NCBI GenBank assembly: GCA_900764755.1
Contig: CAAFPE010000041.1
Span: forward strand, 1 to 6,021
From: an uncultured Oscillospiraceae bacterium
Lineage (GTDB): Bacteria; Bacillota; Clostridia; Oscillospirales; Oscillospiraceae
DNA: 6,021 nucleotides
Direction of reading: 5' to 3'
Position 1 is the first letter of the stretch; each line of letters opens with the position of its first letter. Shown piece by piece: positions 4,264 through 6,021 of the stretch. The translations under genes were made by a program, and so were the position numbers. The notes under the pieces were generated by a model, which was given only the letters and a program-made list of their open reading frames with translations, was not told where the DNA came from and made no database searches.

Positions 4264-5661
4264 ATGCTGACCTATGACATGGAGCGGCGGGGCCGCCTGC
4301 CGCTATATGACTATCTGTGCCGCTGTATCAAAGAAGATATTTGGAACGGGGTTCTGGGGCCGGGGGAGAAGCTGCCCTCCAAGCGGGCCCTGGCCCGCCA
4401 TCTGGAGGTGGCGGTGGCCACGGTGGAGAATGCGTACAGCCAGCTGGTGGCGGAGGGTTATCTCTACGCTGAGGAGAAACGGGGTTATTTTGTCAGTCCC
4501 CTGGAGACCGGGGACCGGCCGTGTCCGGCGGAGGCTGTTTGCTCCTCCAGCCCGGCCTGCGCCCGCCCCCTGCCGGAGCGGGAGTGGCTGCTGGATCTGA
4601 CCAGCGGCGGAGCAGGCACCGAGGGATTTCCATTTACCGTCTGGGCCCGGCTGATGCGCCGGGTGCTCACCGACCAGGGGGAGCAGCTGCTGCGTGCCTC
4701 TCCCCATAACGGAGTGGAGGAGCTGCGCCGGGCAGTGGCCAGCTGCCTGCACCAGTTCCGGGGGATCACGGTGTCGCCGGAGCAGGTGGTGGTGGGTGCC
4801 GGAACGGAGTATCTGTATGGGCTGATCGTTCAGCTGCTGGGTCGGGACCTGAGCTATGGGGTGGAGGACCCGGGATACCCCAAGGCAGGCAAGGTCTATG
4901 GGCTCCACGGGGCGCGGTGTGTCCCCCTTGCCCTGGATGAGGGCGGCGTCCCAGTGGAGGCGGTGGAGCGCTCCGGGGTCCAGGTGGTCCACCTGTCTCC
5001 ATCCCACCAGTTCCCCAGCGGTGTGGTCATGCCCATCGCCCGGCGGCAGAGCCTTCTGCGCTGGGCGGAAGAGGAGCCGGGGCGGTATCTCATTGAGGAT
5101 GACTACGACAGTGAATTCCGCTTCACCGGGCGGCCTATCCCGCCCCTTCAAAGCATCGACCGGGCAGGCCGGGTGATCTATATGAACACCTTTTCCCGCT
5201 CCCTGGCCCCATCTCTGCGTATCAGCTATATGGTGCTGCCCCCCGCGCTGCTGGAGCGGTACCAGAGGACGCTGGGGTTTTACTCCTGCACCGTGCCCGC
5301 CATAGAGCAGTACACCCTGGCCCGGTTCCTCTCCGGGGGATACTTCGAGGCCCACGTCAACCGGATGCGGGGCTTCTACCGTGGACGTAGAGACCAGGTG
5401 CTGGATGCCCTGGCCCATAGCCCCCTGGCCGGGCGGTATCAGGTGCGGGGTGAGGATGCGGGGCTGCACTTTCTCCTCCGGCTGGAGACGGAGCGGGACG
5501 ACCGCAGCCTGGCCCTGGCGGCGGAGGAGCGGCAGATCCGGTTGTCCTTCCTGACTGATTACGGCGGCGGCGAGCCTCATGTTTTAGTGGTCAGCTACCC
5601 CGGGATCGAGCCGGCCCGACTGCCGGAGGCCCTGGCCTGTCTGACGGAACTGTTGGATTGA
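4264..5661 (+). CDS. MocR/PdxR-like GntR-aminotransferase transcriptional regulator
   Basis: 465 residues, the usual MocR length. The N-terminal GntR winged helix-turn-helix spans about 12-78 (LPLYDYLCRCIKEDI, then LPSKRALARHLEVAVATVENAYSQLVAEGYL). After a short linker (80-105), a class-I aminotransferase fold domain runs to the end: GVEELRRAVASCL, the EQVVVGAGTEYLYGL segment, LSPSHQFPSG, and EDDYDSEFRF at 278-287. In that last motif Asp279 and Tyr281 correspond to the pyridine-contacting residues of GabR. The lysine that normally forms the PLP Schiff base is replaced: the motif reads NTFSRSLAPSLR, with Arg at residue 312 (CGC at 5197-5199). The protein may bind PLP non-covalently or sense another ligand. 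GGGGAGG 5 nt before the ATG sets the start. It is divergent from an ECF S component across a shared operator, so local control of vitamin B6 uptake is the likely role. The substrate assignment is inference. Confidence 0.92.
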   Translation: MLTYDMERRGRLPLYDYLCRCIKEDIWNGVLGPGEKLPSKRALARHLEVAVATVENAYSQLVAEGYLYAEEKRGYFVSPLETGDRPCPAEAVCSSSPACARPLPEREWLLDLTSGGAGTEGFPFTVWARLMRRVLTDQGEQLLRASPHNGVEELRRAVASCLHQFRGITVSPEQVVVGAGTEYLYGLIVQLLGRDLSYGVEDPGYPKAGKVYGLHGARCVPLALDEGGVPVEAVERSGVQVVHLSPSHQFPSGVVMPIARRQSLLRWAEEEPGRYLIEDDYDSEFRFTGRPIPPLQSIDRAGRVIYMNTFSRSLAPSLRISYMVLPPALLERYQRTLGFYSCTVPAIEQYTLARFLSGGYFEAHVNRMRGFYRGRRDQVLDALAHSPLAGRYQVRGEDAGLHFLLRLETERDDRSLALAAEERQIRLSFLTDYGGGEPHVLVVSYPGIEPARLPEALACLTELLD

Positions 5662-5696
5662 GGAACGGACCGGAGCGTGAACGCGTTCCAATAGAT

Positions 5697-5735
5697 AAAA
5701 TAAGTCGGAGCAAGTGATACGAAACTGGCTCCGAC
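5697..5735 (-). terminator. Minus-strand intrinsic terminator, proximal of a pair
   Basis: GTCGGAGC (5704-5711) pairs perfectly with GCTCCGAC (5728-5735) around a 16-nt loop. Read on the minus strand the stem is followed by TTATTTTA (5703-5696). It would stop transcripts entering from the right before they run into the convergent MocR gene. The long loop makes it weaker than the next one. Confidence 0.6.
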
Positions 5736-5770
5736 AAGGAAAGAAATGACGTTCTTGGCCACTGCAGGAA

Positions 5771-5806
5771 TAAAAAATGTCGGAACAAAGCGAACTTTGT
5801 TCCGAC
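5771..5806 (-). terminator. Minus-strand intrinsic terminator with UUCG loop
   Basis: GTCGGAACAAAG (5779-5790) and CTTTGTTCCGAC (5795-5806) form a perfect 12-bp stem. On the minus strand the loop is TTCG, a stabilising tetraloop sequence, and the stem is followed by ATTTTTTATT (5778-5769). The plus-strand side has no T-run, so the direction is clear. It implies a minus-strand gene or RNA to the right of the window. Its GTCGGA arms match those of the hairpin at 5704-5735. Confidence 0.8.
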
Positions 5807-5937
5807 GTGGCAAGGGGTAACAATCCGAATCCTCTCAGGTTGTCTGCGGTTTTACTTGAGGAGTACCCAATCGGCCTTCTGTCCGGCGGCGCATTTGCGC
5901 CGTACAAGCGTTTTGCCGCAGGCAAAACCTTGGCGCA

Positions 5938-5966
5938 GGGGCAATTCACTTGCCCCGAGCATTTTT
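5938..5966 (+). terminator. Possible plus-strand terminator
   Basis: GGGGCAA (5938-5944) pairs with TTGCCCC (5950-5956) across a 5-nt loop. GAGCA and then five T follow (5962-5966). The 5-nt gap between stem and T-run is longer than usual, and the site is about 280 nt after the MocR stop, so it is only a weak candidate for ending that transcript. Confidence 0.35.
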
Positions 5967-6021
5967 AATCACCGAAGGGTGGAGCCGCCCTCTGGGCGGC
6001 GGAACCCAAAAAAGAAAGACA

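Larger units (their letters stand above)
5662..6021. other. Hairpin-dense intergenic region
   Basis: No convincing gene is found here. Instead, at least six perfect inverted repeats follow one another: 5662-5689 (6 bp), 5704-5735 (8 bp), 5779-5806 (12 bp), 5887-5902 (6 bp), 5905-5932 (12 bp with one bulged C), 5938-5956 (7 bp) and 5977-6007 (4 + 7 bp around a symmetrical GGA/GGA internal loop). A longer-range pairing, GGGTA (5815-5819) with TACCC (5864-5868), encloses CTCAGGT (5834-5840) with ACTTGAG (5854-5860). Open frames through the region on both strands simply follow these palindromes. It could be a multi-copy intergenic repeat, a structured RNA, or clustered terminators of a convergent transcript. 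Confidence 0.6.

Noticed and set aside
4303..5580. Long open frame of 425 codons on the minus strand opposite the MocR gene
   Set aside because: It is fully antisense to a well-supported MocR gene; GC-rich codon bias removes stops from the opposite strand. The product is Pro/His/Gln/Gly-rich with no family resemblance.
5584..5949. 121-codon minus-strand frame and a 63-codon plus-strand frame over the right-end hairpins
   Set aside because: The first runs into the end of the MocR gene, and both simply read through palindromes and terminators; no ribosome binding site or protein-like pattern supports them.

Overview
The window looks like chromosomal DNA of a GC-rich Clostridia/Oscillospiraceae-type Firmicute. 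The reasons are strong GGAGG-type ribosome binding sites, an ECF vitamin-transporter S component, a MocR regulator and an ECF sigma/DUF4367-type pair. This placement is an inference; no rRNA or other marker gene is present. Composition is mosaic. The sigma gene, the 5' half of the anti-sigma gene, the S-component gene and the MocR gene are very GC-rich (48/60 G+C at 961-1020, 45/60 at 4921-4980). The 3' half of the anti-sigma gene and three secreted or membrane protein genes are much more AT-rich (22/60 at 541-600, 24/60 at 2521-2580).

Left block (1-3485). On the minus strand lie an ECF-type sigma factor (1593-2087), a membrane-anchored anti-sigma factor with a DUF4367-like outer domain (521-1462), and a small secreted Ig-like protein (105-524) overlapping it by 4 nt. 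Divergent on the plus strand are a secreted protein with a calcium-loop-like motif (2344-3009) and a four-helix membrane protein (3048-3485). The main discovery is a shared promoter-like sequence, TGC(A/C)AC-N15-CGACATATAT. It occurs once upstream of the anti-sigma gene (minus strand, 1491-1521) and once upstream of the secreted-protein operon (plus strand, 2201-2231), with identical spacing. It resembles Bacillus SigX-type ECF promoters and ties both operons to the local sigma factor as one envelope-stress or surface-sensing unit. No copy is seen upstream of the sigma gene, which has an ordinary extended -10 instead.

Middle and right block (3486-5661). A strong minus-strand terminator ends a solitary ECF-transporter S component (3596-4120). 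It is transcribed divergently from a MocR/PdxR-type GntR-aminotransferase regulator (4264-5661). The shared intergenic region has overlapping face-to-face promoters and an inverted repeat, CTGGTATGA-N28-TCAGACCAG, that fits a MocR operator. Together they suggest a vitamin-B6-linked transporter under local control. The regulator appears to have Arg in place of the PLP-binding Lys.

Right end (5662-6021). There is no convincing gene. The stretch is packed with perfect hairpins, two of which are followed by T-rich tails on the minus strand and read as tandem terminators of a gene or RNA beyond the right edge. The left end (1-104) holds extreme homopolymers and a G/C hairpin that may be the left operon's terminator or may be unreliable sequence.
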